Origin: an uncultured Bacilli bacterium
GTDB taxonomy: Bacteria > Bacillota_I > Bacilli_A > RF39 > UBA660
Direction of reading: 5' to 3'
Assembly: GCA_947625625.1 (NCBI GenBank)
Contig: CANQPC010000006.1
Coordinates: 1 to 50,027, forward strand
DNA: 50,027 nt
The position numbers and the translations under genes are program-made. Positions 34,001 through 43,272 of this stretch are shown here, in pieces; positions within the stretch are counted from its first letter, which is position 1; every line of letters starts with the position of its first letter. A model generated the notes under the pieces. That model was not told where the DNA came from, did not search any database, and worked only from the letters and a program-made list of their open reading frames with translations.

Positions 34001-34127
34001 TCTTTACTTTTTCGAGGACTCTTTCAGTTAGGACAGCCGTCTTTCCCGATCCTGCTCCTGCCGAGACAATTATATTAGAATTATCTTTATAGATAGCATC
34101 TCTTTGTTCATCAGTCCAACTTGGCAT
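31041..34127 (-). CDS. addA: ATP-dependent helicase/nuclease subunit A (AddA)
   Basis: 1028-residue UvrD-like helicase fused to a RecB-type nuclease, partner of AddB in double-strand break resection. Seen: Q-motif WTDEQRDAI, Walker A SAGAGSGKTAVLTERV, motif II ILIDEYQDTSDIEEEF, motif III YMVGDIKQSIYRFRNANP, motif V MTIHASKGLEF, motif VI FYVAQTRAREKM, and nuclease residues GIIDLMLEYSSKIKIIDYK. Shorter than B. subtilis AddA (about 1230). Overlaps the small gene upstream by 17 bases. Confidence 0.95.
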   Translation of the reverse strand: MPSWTDEQRDAIYKDNSNIIVSAGAGSGKTAVLTERVLEKVKRGISLKNLLILTFTNMAAKEMRERIESKLKKEGLTEELKNLPSADIVTFDAYALSLVKKYHYVLNVSKDIGIIEPTVIELQKRKILEEIFEDLYSSKDETFLSLIKEYFLKDDRELFSFILLVNSKLDLKSNKLEYLDNYLDLTFNDNKIEDDIALFRSELLKLITKIANYLENIDDQDYLNKLEEALNPLLNSKSYDEIKANLEVKLPIAKGVSDITKKYKDKITNTIKELKDLTVYTEEKEIKNSILITKNYIEVIIDIIKKLDSKVNEYKEKYDYYEYHDISNLAIKLVRENLSIRENIKNNLNEILIDEYQDTSDIEEEFISYIANNNVYMVGDIKQSIYRFRNANPYIFKNKYDKYSKNIDGIKIDLTKNFRSREEVVSNINLFFNRIMDDEIGGASYTESHQMIFGNNAYITDGFNNQNNNFSVYTYPADKIFKKEEIEAFIIASDIKNKIDNNYKVFDNKLNQNRNINYSDFAILISNSKNFELFKKILEYQNIPTSIVKTSNLVDSEIIMIIKNIIGLIIKIKEKVFDAEFKKLFISLGRSFLFNIPDNELFNYYAKGNFDDSSIYKITSNISDVADDIPLDKLIDIIIENYDFYNKLILIGNYHTNITIIEKLKEVTKNLIGLDYSIYEYYNYLEDIIKNNLKIEYQINDTNSNTVKIMTIHASKGLEFGLCYFAGLYSKFNISDAISKFSYDEKYGLIIPYKDKFIKNTIYHYLSYRSYVKENISEQIRLFYVAQTRAREKMIFLLPQNNKEKNNICTSIIDIDIRRKYNSFASILYSLEGIIKDNYNYIDLETLNLTKKYNLIKNNNYQKELHIIDKKIDVSEIAIDTKEDLNKAFSKKITRLVTKDKEHAMEYGKRIHEIFEMIDFNNPNYYLLSSKEREYVSNFINIINIKDANIYKEYEFIYDKDDTTYHGIIDLMLEYSSKIKIIDYKLKDITDEEYLKQLNGYKDYIFSIFHKPVEIYLYSVMENTLQKL

Positions 34128-34419
34128 TTTTAATCCCTCTCACTTTAGATTTTTTGTTTCTTATAACAAAAGTATCGTATGTATCTGACATAGTTATTTC
34201 TTTCGAAGGCATAACATAGGAAATAACTTTAGCTATTTGATTTCCTTTAAAACCTGCAAAAGATATTCTACTATCAGTTGAATTTATATTATTTATATAA
34301 TCGATAAGATTGTAAATACTACCAATATTATCAATATAAAATTCAGTAGAAGTAGTATGAAATGAAAAAATATTTTCAAGTCGATTTGTCTTACAATAAC
34401 AAAAAATATAAGAATCCAT
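34111..34419 (-). CDS. Unknown small protein between addB and addA
   Basis: 102 residues, soluble, starting MDSYIFCYCKTNRLENIFSF. AAAGGAAGGTGAG lies before the ATG at 34419; the GTG at 34428 is part of the same stretch. Overlaps addA by 17 bases, so its translation is tied to the nuclease genes. Pattern FYIDNIGSIYNLIDYIN suggests an alpha/beta fold. No family recognised. Confidence 0.6.
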   Translation of the reverse strand: MDSYIFCYCKTNRLENIFSFHTTSTEFYIDNIGSIYNLIDYINNINSTDSRISFAGFKGNQIAKVISYVMPSKEITMSDTYDTFVIRNKKSKVRGIKNAKLD

Positions 34420-34424
34420 TTGTC

Positions 34425-34898
34425 TCACCTTCCTTTCACTTTTTCACTTGGAAATTTTCTTAACTCATCCATAATTTTATCGTTTATTTTTGCAGTCGCT
34501 TCATAATTCATAAACGAAGAAAATACGAGTGAGGAAAGATCTACATATAGAGCACCATCAGTATCTGGAACAGATAGTGATATTATTCCTTCATTAAACT
34601 CATTTGTTAGCTTACTATCTTCTTCAGGTGATAATCTACCATTATCAAAAAGAATTAAATTAGCGGCATTACCATTCTTATCAGCCCAAATAAATACGTT
34701 GTCAGTAATTTCGTATGTCAAAGTAGCACTATCTTTTATTACTCTATCAATACCATTTATATTTCTTTGCATAATCGTTCCATGATAATTAGCCATATCG
34801 TATAATTTAAGGGATTTCCCATTTGGAAGAACAACTTCCGAGTAGTGGTTTTCAAATGTTTGAAACGGCATTTTCTTCATCTTCTTTCTCTTCATCAT
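34425..34898 (-). CDS. Unknown protein overlapping the addB end
   Basis: Up to 157 residues, soluble. It overlaps addB by 47 bases at the maximal start; ATGs at 34895, 34880 or 34871 (MPFQTFENHYSE) are also possible and no clear binding site decides. The body from MPFQTFENHY on is strand-rich (VVLPNGKSLKLYD, LTYEITDNVFIWADKNGN), then a helical end. Not part of the usual addAB operon. No family recognised. Confidence 0.6.
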   Translation of the reverse strand: MMKRKKMKKMPFQTFENHYSEVVLPNGKSLKLYDMANYHGTIMQRNINGIDRVIKDSATLTYEITDNVFIWADKNGNAANLILFDNGRLSPEEDSKLTNEFNEGIISLSVPDTDGALYVDLSSLVFSSFMNYEATAKINDKIMDELRKFPSEKVKGR

Positions 34899-37170
34899 TT
34901 ATGTAATTAATATCTTCTTCTCGACGGTAACAAATATCTCGATATTCACAAAAAGAACAGCTGACATTTTCACCATTAATTACTTTAGGATTTATTTCAA
35001 AATCGGCCTCTAAAATATTATCGATCGAATCATCAATAGAGGTAGTGACTGCCTTTAAAAGATTACTAATCTCCTCTTCACTTAAAACTTTACTGTTTTT
35101 ATAAAAATCACCATTCGCCGTAACTTTCATTCCTTTTATCAATTTTGAATCACTATATGTCTTGTCAAATTTCGATAGTATATTTTGATTATCTAGCGAG
35201 TAACCTTCGAGTTTTAAACTATCTTCACGAGCTTCGTCATAATCTTTTTTATTATTGATATTATTACTTAAAATTTTCTGAAGATAGAAGCCGACAATTT
35301 GCATATTTGGAAAATTTAAATTGGACGATAAGTACAAATAAATTGGTAATTGCATATCGAGACCATATTTAATATTTTTTAATTTGAGGCTTGGATTACC
35401 AGTCTTATAGTCAATTACTACGATAAAGGTAGTGTTATCTTCTTCTTTATATAGAAGTTTATCGATAATACCTTTAAATGAAACTTTAATCTTTTTATCG
35501 ATATTTACATATACTTCTTTTTCATATAATTTCTGATCGAAAGTTGTGTATGTAAGCTGTTTCTTAATCGTATCAATAATGAAAGCAAGTTCATCTTTAA
35601 GGCAATCGAGAAGAAACTTTTCTCGGTTAGTTAATTCCAGCTTATTTTCATCTCGTAAGTATTGATCGAAATATTTAGAAATAGTAAAATCTTCTTTATC
35701 AATTTTAGATAAAACATAATGGCAGACATTGCCGATAAGTTTAGAAAAATCATCACGGCCACTTTTTACTTCCAAAATTCTTGCTATATAGAATTTAAAC
35801 TTACACTGATTATAATTATTTAACGAAGAATATGATAGTAATAGTTTATTTTTTAATTTTTTATAAAGATTATCTTTTTCGATACCAGTAAATTTATTAC
35901 TATATTTTCTATAGGGGACACTACTATAGTTACTATATAGTAAATCTAAATCTTTATCTTTAATATTATAGTTTACTAAATTGTCTAACTTTTCGGTAAG
36001 AAAAATTTTATTCATAATTACACTATTTACATAAGTATTATTTTCTATTTCAACTATTTGGAGAGAATCAAAAAGATCACTTATAGTATAATTTGCAGTA
36101 CTACTATAATCTTTAGTTGTAATAGTTAAATTTTTAATACTTCGAATATTACTAATAGTTTTTTCTTTTTCTAAAATATTAATTTCAGTACTCGTATCGA
36201 GATTTAAAGTAATTTTTTCTCGGTCATTAAAATAATCATCATCTTTTTGAACTTTAGGAAGATTCTCTTTATTATAACCTAAGAGAAAAACATAATCATC
36301 ATCACTAAAATAACTATCTAGAGAAACTACTTCGATACCATCTCTAATTTGATTAGTAATATACGTTTTCTTAAAGTCATTCTCGATTAGTTCTCTTACT
36401 TCTTCTTTATTTTCTATAAAACTATAATTATTTAAAACATTTATAATTTTTTCGTATAGAGGACTATCTTCGATAGTTTCGAGAACGGCCTCTAAATTAC
36501 CTAAATTATTTAATACTTTCTTACACGTATAAGATGAATATAGCGAAGTTCTTTTAATGCTAATTGGTAGATGATATAGTTCGAATATTCGGCTTACTAC
36601 TTCTTCATATTCATTCCATAAAATAACTTTTATATTATTAATGGCAACATTATTCTTAATTAATTCTGATATTTTATTCGCAACAAATATTACTTCATCA
36701 TCGATACTGGCAGCATGAAATATTTTATCTAGATTATATGATACTTTGGTTATCTTTATCTCTCGGTAATTATAATTAGAGAGAATTTTCTTTTGATATT
36801 TAGTTAAATAATCGTAACCATATAAAACTATTTCTTTATTTTTAATACTCTCTTTAAAAAGATAATCATACTTGAGAAGTTTTTTATCATCTAAATCTTT
36901 CTTTATCTCTTTTAAAAACTCCATTTTTGAATTAATTATTTTATCGTCAATATATGGTAAATTTTTCAAATAGACCGAAGCAGAGCTATACTTCATTTGA
37001 TATTTCTTCATAACGTGATAAACAGCTTGATTATCATAGTCAAAAGTACATCTCTTAATAAATTCTTCGATCGATAAGAACTTTATATCGTAATTAAAAT
37101 ATTTTTCCCGAACTTTTTTAATAATAAATTTTTTTATTTTATTAGGAATTATTAATACATAACTTTTCAT
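34852..37170 (-). CDS. addB: ATP-dependent helicase/nuclease subunit B (AddB), short form
   Basis: 772 residues. The C-terminal RecB-type nuclease is clear: SSLNNYNQCKFKFYIARIL, VIDYKTGNPSL, and Fe-S cluster cysteines: one in YNQC plus C738, C741 and C747 in CSFCEYRDIC. The N-terminal half is helicase-like but shows no Walker A motif, and the protein is about 400 residues shorter than B. subtilis AddB. It may be a reduced structural and nuclease partner of AddA. AAGGAGTATC precedes the ATG. Confidence 0.82.
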   Translation of the reverse strand: MKSYVLIIPNKIKKFIIKKVREKYFNYDIKFLSIEEFIKRCTFDYDNQAVYHVMKKYQMKYSSASVYLKNLPYIDDKIINSKMEFLKEIKKDLDDKKLLKYDYLFKESIKNKEIVLYGYDYLTKYQKKILSNYNYREIKITKVSYNLDKIFHAASIDDEVIFVANKISELIKNNVAINNIKVILWNEYEEVVSRIFELYHLPISIKRTSLYSSYTCKKVLNNLGNLEAVLETIEDSPLYEKIINVLNNYSFIENKEEVRELIENDFKKTYITNQIRDGIEVVSLDSYFSDDDYVFLLGYNKENLPKVQKDDDYFNDREKITLNLDTSTEINILEKEKTISNIRSIKNLTITTKDYSSTANYTISDLFDSLQIVEIENNTYVNSVIMNKIFLTEKLDNLVNYNIKDKDLDLLYSNYSSVPYRKYSNKFTGIEKDNLYKKLKNKLLLSYSSLNNYNQCKFKFYIARILEVKSGRDDFSKLIGNVCHYVLSKIDKEDFTISKYFDQYLRDENKLELTNREKFLLDCLKDELAFIIDTIKKQLTYTTFDQKLYEKEVYVNIDKKIKVSFKGIIDKLLYKEEDNTTFIVVIDYKTGNPSLKLKNIKYGLDMQLPIYLYLSSNLNFPNMQIVGFYLQKILSNNINNKKDYDEAREDSLKLEGYSLDNQNILSKFDKTYSDSKLIKGMKVTANGDFYKNSKVLSEEEISNLLKAVTTSIDDSIDNILEADFEINPKVINGENVSCSFCEYRDICYRREEDINYINDEEKEDEENAVSNI

Positions 37171-37221
37171 GATACTCCTTATAGATTAATATTATTTTAT
37201 AGTTATTTAAAATAAAAAAGT

Positions 37222-37944
37222 TTAATTAGCTAGGCTACTTTCTCCCGTCTTATAATCGATTGTTATTCCATCTTGTACGTTGTAGACAAAGACATTAAAC
37301 TTTATACCTTTTCCATTATCTTCGACCGATAAAGCTTCGATTTGTACTCCTGTTGCAAGAAGATTATTTTCTTTATAAATAGGTGTAACACGATATAGGA
37401 CATGGTTATCCGTTCTCTTTATGTAATCTGCAACTTGATTTTCAAATTCTAGCATACCGACAGTATTCATATACCTAGTACACGTAATTAAATTTTTTTC
37501 ATTAGCATTTTCGCCAGTTAGCTGATAGCCAATTAAGTGGCAGCGGTTATATAAGTATTTTCCATCGACAATATCGTATTTGACTGTATGCCAGCCCGAT
37601 GGCTTTATCATTCCGATCGACTCTCTATCTTTAGTAGGCATCAGCTCTTTAGATATGTTAGCACTCGCCGGACCACATCTTCCGAGAATATCTAAATCAC
37701 TATATTTTTCAAAAGAATTTGTGTTTATTTCTTCTTCAGTAAAATCGGGAATATTATTATTTATATATATATAAGGCTCTCCTTGATATTCGGGAAGATC
37801 AGTTATGACATAACTTTCCGCAAAAGTAGCTTTAAGTAGAAAATTATCAATCTCATCTTTATAGTTATTGTATACTAGTACTCCTACTAGCAATAAAGAA
37901 ATGACAATTAGTTTAGCTATCCTTTTCTTTCTTTTTTTCTTCAC
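37222..37944 (-). CDS. Membrane-anchored DNA/RNA non-specific endonuclease
   Basis: 240 residues: basic start (MKKKRKKRIAK), one membrane segment (about 10-25), then a beta-beta-alpha metal nuclease domain. The motif NRCHLIGYQLTGENANEKNLIT takes the place of the DRGH motif and matches the EndA/Spd group (NRSHL...KNLITGT). It would face outside and degrade nucleic acid there. GAGGTATTGTC precedes a GTG start at 37944. Followed by addB 51 bases further on. Confidence 0.82.
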   Translation of the reverse strand: MKKKRKKRIAKLIVISLLLVGVLVYNNYKDEIDNFLLKATFAESYVITDLPEYQGEPYIYINNNIPDFTEEEINTNSFEKYSDLDILGRCGPASANISKELMPTKDRESIGMIKPSGWHTVKYDIVDGKYLYNRCHLIGYQLTGENANEKNLITCTRYMNTVGMLEFENQVADYIKRTDNHVLYRVTPIYKENNLLATGVQIEALSVEDNGKGIKFNVFVYNVQDGITIDYKTGESSLAN

Positions 37945-37967
37945 GACAATACCTCATTTCCACTTTC

Positions 37968-38414
37968 TTATACCGCTTCTTTTTCGAGCATAATAGTAAC
38001 AGGACCATCATTTATTAATGAAACTTTCATATCTGCTCCAAATATACCTGTTTGAATTTTAAGTCCCTTATTACTTAGTTTTTGATTAAATTCATCATAT
38101 AATTTACAGGCATCATTACCATTTAGAGCTTTTACATAGGAAGGTCTTCGGCCTTTACTAGTATCAGCATATAATGTAAACTGACTTACTGATAAGATAC
38201 TACCACCAATATTTAAGAGAGAATTATTCATGACACCATTTTCATCATCAAAAATGCGAAGATTAATTACTTTATCGACGAGATAATTTATTTCTTTACT
38301 AGTATCAGTATCAGTAAAACCTACAAATAAGAGAAGTCCCTTACCTATTTCACCTACCGTCTTACCATTTACTCTAACTTTAGCTTCTAATACTCTCTGA
38401 ACTAAAACCCGCAT
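37968..38414 (-). CDS. dtd: D-aminoacyl-tRNA deacylase
   Basis: 148 residues. Removes D-amino acids wrongly loaded on tRNA. Seen: MRVLVQRVLEAKVRVNGKTV start, SVSQFTLYADTSKGRRPS (the catalytic SQFTL block) and the NDGPVTI block at the end, all family hallmarks. Its ATG overlaps the relA stop (TGATG), a common pairing in Firmicutes. Confidence 0.95.
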   Translation of the reverse strand: MRVLVQRVLEAKVRVNGKTVGEIGKGLLLFVGFTDTDTSKEINYLVDKVINLRIFDDENGVMNNSLLNIGGSILSVSQFTLYADTSKGRRPSYVKALNGNDACKLYDEFNQKLSNKGLKIQTGIFGADMKVSLINDGPVTIMLEKEAV

Positions 38415-40582
38415 CAGTTCATAGCCCTTTCTACCATATTTACAAAGTTTAAATTTTTCAAATCATTCATAAATTTTTCCAATTTTTCTTTATTTTCTAC
38501 TAGAACGACCATACTGTATACCTTATAATTGCTTTTGTTAATTGTCGAAATACTATCAATTATAATATTACTAGTCGAAGCTTTCGTAATGATATCGAGA
38601 AGATTGTCGTTAGCATTAGTGTAAATAAGAATATCAGTAGCATATTTTTTGGTTATGTTCTTATTCCATTTGACCGCGATTAAACGCTCTTCAGTATCGA
38701 CAATATTATGGCAACTAGTACGATGAATTGTAATACCAAAGCCACGAGTGATATACCCGATAATATTGTCGCCCGGCACTGGCTTGCAGCAATCGCTAAT
38801 AGAAGCTTTTATCTCACTCATACCTTCAACTAAGATATCGTTTTCACTACTTCTTTTCTTTGTATAATTAGTAGTCTCTTTTATTTTACTAGATAGTTCT
38901 TTCTTCGTTTTGTCTCTATTAGTAATAATTCGAATAACACTAATTGGCGTATATTTACCGAGACTTATATCGATATAGAGAGAATCTAAATCTTTTTCTT
39001 TTAATTCTGACAATATAAGATCGACATTTTTATTAGTAAAAAACTCGGAATAAGGAATTTCTTGCTTCTTTAAGGCTTTCTCTAAAAGAGTCATTCCTTT
39101 TTCGATATTGTCATCTTTTTCAAGTCGATTAAAATAAGATCGTATTTTATTTTTCGCTCCCGAAGTAGCTACAAAGGTTAGCCAATCTTTATTAGGTTTA
39201 GAAGCTTTATTAGTATTGGCTTTAATTATATCGCCATTATTTAGCTTATAGTCTAGAGGGACGATACTATCATTGACAATGGCCCCGACAATATGGTCTC
39301 CAACTTCACTATGAACTTTGTATGCAAAATCGACAGGAGTTGAACCAGTCGGAAGTTCGATTACGTCTCCTTTCGGTGTATAGACATAAATCACTTCGTC
39401 CGATAAAATATCTTTCTTGACTGAAGTCACAAATTCTTCCGGTGTCGACGAATCTTCATTTAATTCGATAATACTACGAAAAATTTGAAGTTTCTCTTCC
39501 ATTCCATCTTTAGCTATTTTCGAAGCATCGACACCACTTTTATAAGACCAATGTGAAGCAATACCAAATTCCGCTATTTTATCCATCTCATAAGTTCTAA
39601 TTTGAATTTCAAAAAGATTACCATCAATACCAAAGACAGTCGTATGAAGTGACTGGTAGAGATTTGTCTTCGGCATTGCAATATAATCTTTAAATCTTTT
39701 AGGAACAGGCTTATATTTAGAATGAATAAGTCCCAGTGCAAGATAACATTCCTGTTCGGTATCGACAAAGACACGTAGAGCTAAAATATCGTATATATCG
39801 TCGAAGCGTTTTCCTTTCGACATCTTGTTGTAAATACTATATATACTCTTACTTCTTCCCTTTATTTCATGAGGTATATTATGTTCGGTAAGAAGTGACG
39901 AGACATCATTTAGCATTTTATTAACTACTTCATCTCGCTCCGCTTTCTTTTGATTTAATTTTTCGACGATATCAAAATAAGCATCAGGTTTTAAATATCT
40001 AAGTGATAAATCTTCGAGCTCACTTTTTATTTTATAAATTCCTAATCTATGTGCTACGGGAGTTAATATTTCCAGTGTCTCTTTAGCCTTCTTTTTTTGC
40101 TTTTCTTCCGATAGGACGTGAAGAGTTCGCATATTGTGAAGACGATCAGCTAGTTTGATAATAATTACCCGAACATCTTCCGATAAACCGACCAAAATCT
40201 TACGTTGATTAGCAGCCGAAGCTTCAGAATCAGAGTTAAAATTTATCTTATTAATTTTCGTAACACCATCAACTAAAAGAGCTATTTCTTTACCAAACAA
40301 TGCTTCAATTTCCTCTTTGGTAGCATCAGAATCTTCAATAGTATCATGAAGAAGAGCCGCCGAAATACATTCGGCGTCAGCGGATATTTCGGTTAAAATG
40401 TCCGCTACATTTAATGGATGGAGAATATAATCTTCTCCGGAAATTCTCTTCTGCCCGAAATGCTTCTTTAGAGCATATTCGTAAGCTCTCCTTATAAGAG
40501 CTAAATCATCAAGATTAGAATCATAGATACTTATTTTTTTAATTAAATCATCAATAGTAATATTGACTGTCTTTTTACTCAT
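38414..40582 (-). CDS. relA: Bifunctional (p)ppGpp synthetase/hydrolase (Rel)
   Basis: 722 residues. Domains in order: HD hydrolase (about 25-180, HPLNVADILTEISADAECIS, ALLHDTIEDSD), synthetase (about 230-340, GRSKSIYSIYNKM, YQSLHTTVFG), TGS (about 390-450, VYTPKGDVIELPTGSTPVDF), zinc-finger/conserved-Cys region (SDCCKPVPGDNIIGYITRG, HRTSCHNI), ACT (about 645-720). Both hydrolase and synthetase motifs look intact. Controls the stringent response. AAGGAAGATAATC precedes the ATG. Confidence 0.95.
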   Translation of the reverse strand: MSKKTVNITIDDLIKKISIYDSNLDDLALIRRAYEYALKKHFGQKRISGEDYILHPLNVADILTEISADAECISAALLHDTIEDSDATKEEIEALFGKEIALLVDGVTKINKINFNSDSEASAANQRKILVGLSEDVRVIIIKLADRLHNMRTLHVLSEEKQKKKAKETLEILTPVAHRLGIYKIKSELEDLSLRYLKPDAYFDIVEKLNQKKAERDEVVNKMLNDVSSLLTEHNIPHEIKGRSKSIYSIYNKMSKGKRFDDIYDILALRVFVDTEQECYLALGLIHSKYKPVPKRFKDYIAMPKTNLYQSLHTTVFGIDGNLFEIQIRTYEMDKIAEFGIASHWSYKSGVDASKIAKDGMEEKLQIFRSIIELNEDSSTPEEFVTSVKKDILSDEVIYVYTPKGDVIELPTGSTPVDFAYKVHSEVGDHIVGAIVNDSIVPLDYKLNNGDIIKANTNKASKPNKDWLTFVATSGAKNKIRSYFNRLEKDDNIEKGMTLLEKALKKQEIPYSEFFTNKNVDLILSELKEKDLDSLYIDISLGKYTPISVIRIITNRDKTKKELSSKIKETTNYTKKRSSENDILVEGMSEIKASISDCCKPVPGDNIIGYITRGFGITIHRTSCHNIVDTEERLIAVKWNKNITKKYATDILIYTNANDNLLDIITKASTSNIIIDSISTINKSNYKVYSMVVLVENKEKLEKFMNDLKNLNFVNMVERAMN

Positions 40583-40596
40583 GATTATCTTCCTTC

Positions 40597-42882
40597 TTAA
40601 CAGTTTATTCCTTTAATTTTTATTTCTTCAACTTCTTCGCGATTATTTTTTTCTTTTTTAGGTCTCGATATTTTAATTCCTTCAAAGATAATCCATAATT
40701 GATTAGATACAAATATTGAAGAGAAAGTACCACATACAAAACCAATTAATACAGCAATATTAAAGTTAAATATTTCTTTTGAACCAAAAATTATCAAAGA
40801 TATGACAGGAATAATAGTCGTCACGGTCGTCATAATTGTACGGAAAAAAGTTAATCTTACCGAATCGTTGACAATACTTTCCAATTCTTTCTTGGTAACA
40901 TCTTTTTTATTTTGATAATTCTTTCGCACCATATCAAAAGTAACAATCGTATCATTAATCGAATAACCGATAATAGTTAAGATAGCGGCGATAAAAATAG
41001 AATTTATTTCTAGTTTTAATACTCCAAAACAGATAATAGTCATAATTACATCATGAATTAATGCTATAATACCAGAAATAGCATAATTAAATTTGAATCT
41101 AATACTAACGTAGATAATAATACCGACAAAAGAAATTAAAAGGGCAATAATAGCATTTTTAATTAATTCTTTTTTTACCATATCAGAAACGACAAAAATA
41201 TTAGTAGAAGCATGGTATTTTTCTTCGAGACTATCTGTCAAAGCATTGATTTCATCTTTATTAAGTTTTTCTTCGATAACGATAGTTACGGTATCATTAT
41301 TTTTATTTATTTTACGAATGTGATAATCATCACCCAAAGAAATATCTTCGCCGCTATTGACAGTAATACTAGTACCGCCAGTAAAGTCGACGGCAAAATT
41401 AAACTTTGTCATCACCGAATAAGCCATTCCTCCGAGAAGAACTACTAAAATAATTGGTAAAAGAACCTTTCGAGATTTGACAAAATCGATATTTTGGAAA
41501 GGAATGCGTACATCTTTACTTGGAATGATTTTCTTCTTAGATAAACCAATAAATAGATATGGTTTTTTATCGAAGTAACCAATTTTAGCAAATAAATAGA
41601 TAATATACTTAGATAGAAAGACGAGAATTATTACAGTTAAAATAATATTAATTATTAACATAGTAGCAAAGCCTTTTACGGAAGATTCACCGAAAATGAA
41701 GAGAATTATTGCTACAATTATCGTCGTTATATTAGCATCGATGATACTAGACAAAGACTCTCTATTACCAATCTTTACTGATGACAAGAGGCCTTTACCT
41801 ATTTTTAACTGGTCTTTGATACGTTCAAAAGTAATAATCGAAGCATCAACTGCCATACCTATTCCCAGTAACATGGCCGCTATTCCAGGAAGAGTTAATG
41901 TTCCTTCGATTAGATAAAATACTAAAAAGGAAAGCATTGTATATAATGTAAGTGCCATACCCGCTATAAAGCCACTAAACTTATATATGATAATTAGAAG
42001 GACAATTACTAAAATCAAACCGATAACTCCAGCAAATAAAGTTTTCTCAAGTGAAGAAGAACCATACGTAGCTTCTACTGTACGTGATGATATTTCGTTT
42101 AATTTAGTTGGCAAAGAACCAGAATTAATAAGTTCAACTAATGACTTTGCCTCTTCAGCTGTAAAATTACCTTGAATAATAACATCAGATGCAAAGGCTT
42201 CATTCACGCTAGCGGCCGATAGGCATTTCGAGCTAGAAAGAGAGCCACATTTTCCCTCTTCTTTGAAGAAAGAATCTTCCCCAACTGAAAAATCGAGCCA
42301 GATAACTATAATATTATGCTCCATGTCTTTTACTTCACTTGTCACCTGATAAAATTTATTGGTATCTTTTATAGGTAGACTGACAGCGGGTCTTCCATAT
42401 TTATCAGTAACTACTTTAGCAGTACCACCTAAAACATCCGAATTCATAAGAAGATTATCATTATAATCTCGAAAAGTTAACACTGCAGCCTTACCTATCA
42501 CTTCTCTTGCTTCATCTTTATTAGATATACCCGCAAGAGCTATTCTTATTTTATTACCATCTTCGATAGTAATTTCCGGTTCACTGACGCCTAGAATATC
42601 AACTCTCTTTAAAATAGCCTTATAAGTATTATATACCATATCACTATCGAGAGTATTACCATCTAAAGCTTCTATTTCATATAGAACTTCAAATCCTCCC
42701 TGTAAATCCAATCCATATTTAATATTTTTAAAAATAGGTACAATTAAATATGCAGAGGTAAACATAACAATTAGACATAATAAAAATCCTAAAGCAGTCT
42801 TTATTTTTTTACCTTTACATTTGATACAAACAATTAAACTAATTAGAGATATCACTCCCAGCAATATTAAAATTATTTTCAT
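40597..42882 (-). CDS. secDF: SecDF fusion protein-export subunit
   Basis: 761 residues with 12 predicted membrane segments. SecD part: YGLDLQGGFEVLYEI and the periplasmic-type P1 domain, then GIGMAVDASIITFERIKDQL. SecF part from about 480: FNFAVDFTGGTSITV, then IGYSINDTIVTFDMVRKN. The fused form is usual in Bacilli. It uses proton flow to help SecYEG export. GGAGAAACTAAA precedes the ATG; comN lies 15 bases upstream, as in B. subtilis. Confidence 0.95.
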   Translation of the reverse strand: MKIILILLGVISLISLIVCIKCKGKKIKTALGFLLCLIVMFTSAYLIVPIFKNIKYGLDLQGGFEVLYEIEALDGNTLDSDMVYNTYKAILKRVDILGVSEPEITIEDGNKIRIALAGISNKDEAREVIGKAAVLTFRDYNDNLLMNSDVLGGTAKVVTDKYGRPAVSLPIKDTNKFYQVTSEVKDMEHNIIVIWLDFSVGEDSFFKEEGKCGSLSSSKCLSAASVNEAFASDVIIQGNFTAEEAKSLVELINSGSLPTKLNEISSRTVEATYGSSSLEKTLFAGVIGLILVIVLLIIIYKFSGFIAGMALTLYTMLSFLVFYLIEGTLTLPGIAAMLLGIGMAVDASIITFERIKDQLKIGKGLLSSVKIGNRESLSSIIDANITTIIVAIILFIFGESSVKGFATMLIINIILTVIILVFLSKYIIYLFAKIGYFDKKPYLFIGLSKKKIIPSKDVRIPFQNIDFVKSRKVLLPIILVVLLGGMAYSVMTKFNFAVDFTGGTSITVNSGEDISLGDDYHIRKINKNNDTVTIVIEEKLNKDEINALTDSLEEKYHASTNIFVVSDMVKKELIKNAIIALLISFVGIIIYVSIRFKFNYAISGIIALIHDVIMTIICFGVLKLEINSIFIAAILTIIGYSINDTIVTFDMVRKNYQNKKDVTKKELESIVNDSVRLTFFRTIMTTVTTIIPVISLIIFGSKEIFNFNIAVLIGFVCGTFSSIFVSNQLWIIFEGIKISRPKKEKNNREEVEEIKIKGINC

Positions 42883-42897
42883 TTTAGTTTCTCCATT

Positions 42898-43152
42898 CTA
42901 TGATAATTTTATTTCTTTTTCTTGTGAAGATTTTTTAATAAAGTCCATAACTTTACTTGCATCGACAGAAATTATATCATTTACCATTTCTGATATCGAT
43001 AGATTTTTATCTTTGGACCATTTATTAATTTTAAGATAATTCCAAATATCGATACTCTGAATATCGGCATATCGATTTTTAGATAGTCTTATTTTTACAT
43101 TAAATGCACCTTTTAAATAATTATATAATTTCTGCAATTTTAAATCATTCAT
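42898..43152 (-). CDS. comN: ComN-like post-transcriptional regulator
   Basis: 84 residues starting MNDLKLQKLYNYLKGAFNVK. Pattern IRLSKNRYADIQSIDIWNYL and KDKNLSISEMVNDIISV matches the ComN/YrzD family (post-transcriptional regulator), which in B. subtilis lies next to secDF and controls comE mRNA. AAGAGGAATGAAG precedes the ATG at 43152. A promoter at 43173-43201 shows that the upstream ATG at 43182 cannot be used. Confidence 0.78.
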   Translation of the reverse strand: MNDLKLQKLYNYLKGAFNVKIRLSKNRYADIQSIDIWNYLKINKWSKDKNLSISEMVNDIISVDASKVMDFIKKSSQEKEIKLS

Positions 43153-43172
43153 CTTCATTCCTCTTCTTACTA

Positions 43173-43201
43173 ATTGTATCATATTTATTTTATTTTGAAA
43201 A
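43173..43201 (-). promoter_or_regulatory. Promoter of the comN-secDF-relA run
   Basis: On the - strand TTTTCA (43201-43196), 17 bases, TGA-TACAAT (43178-43173). Same -10 form as the regulator at 12531. Confidence 0.6.
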
Positions 43202-43272
43202 CATATATAATTTAGATATTTAAAATTTTCTTAGGTCATTTTTACAACAAAAAAATAAATAATCATATTTGA

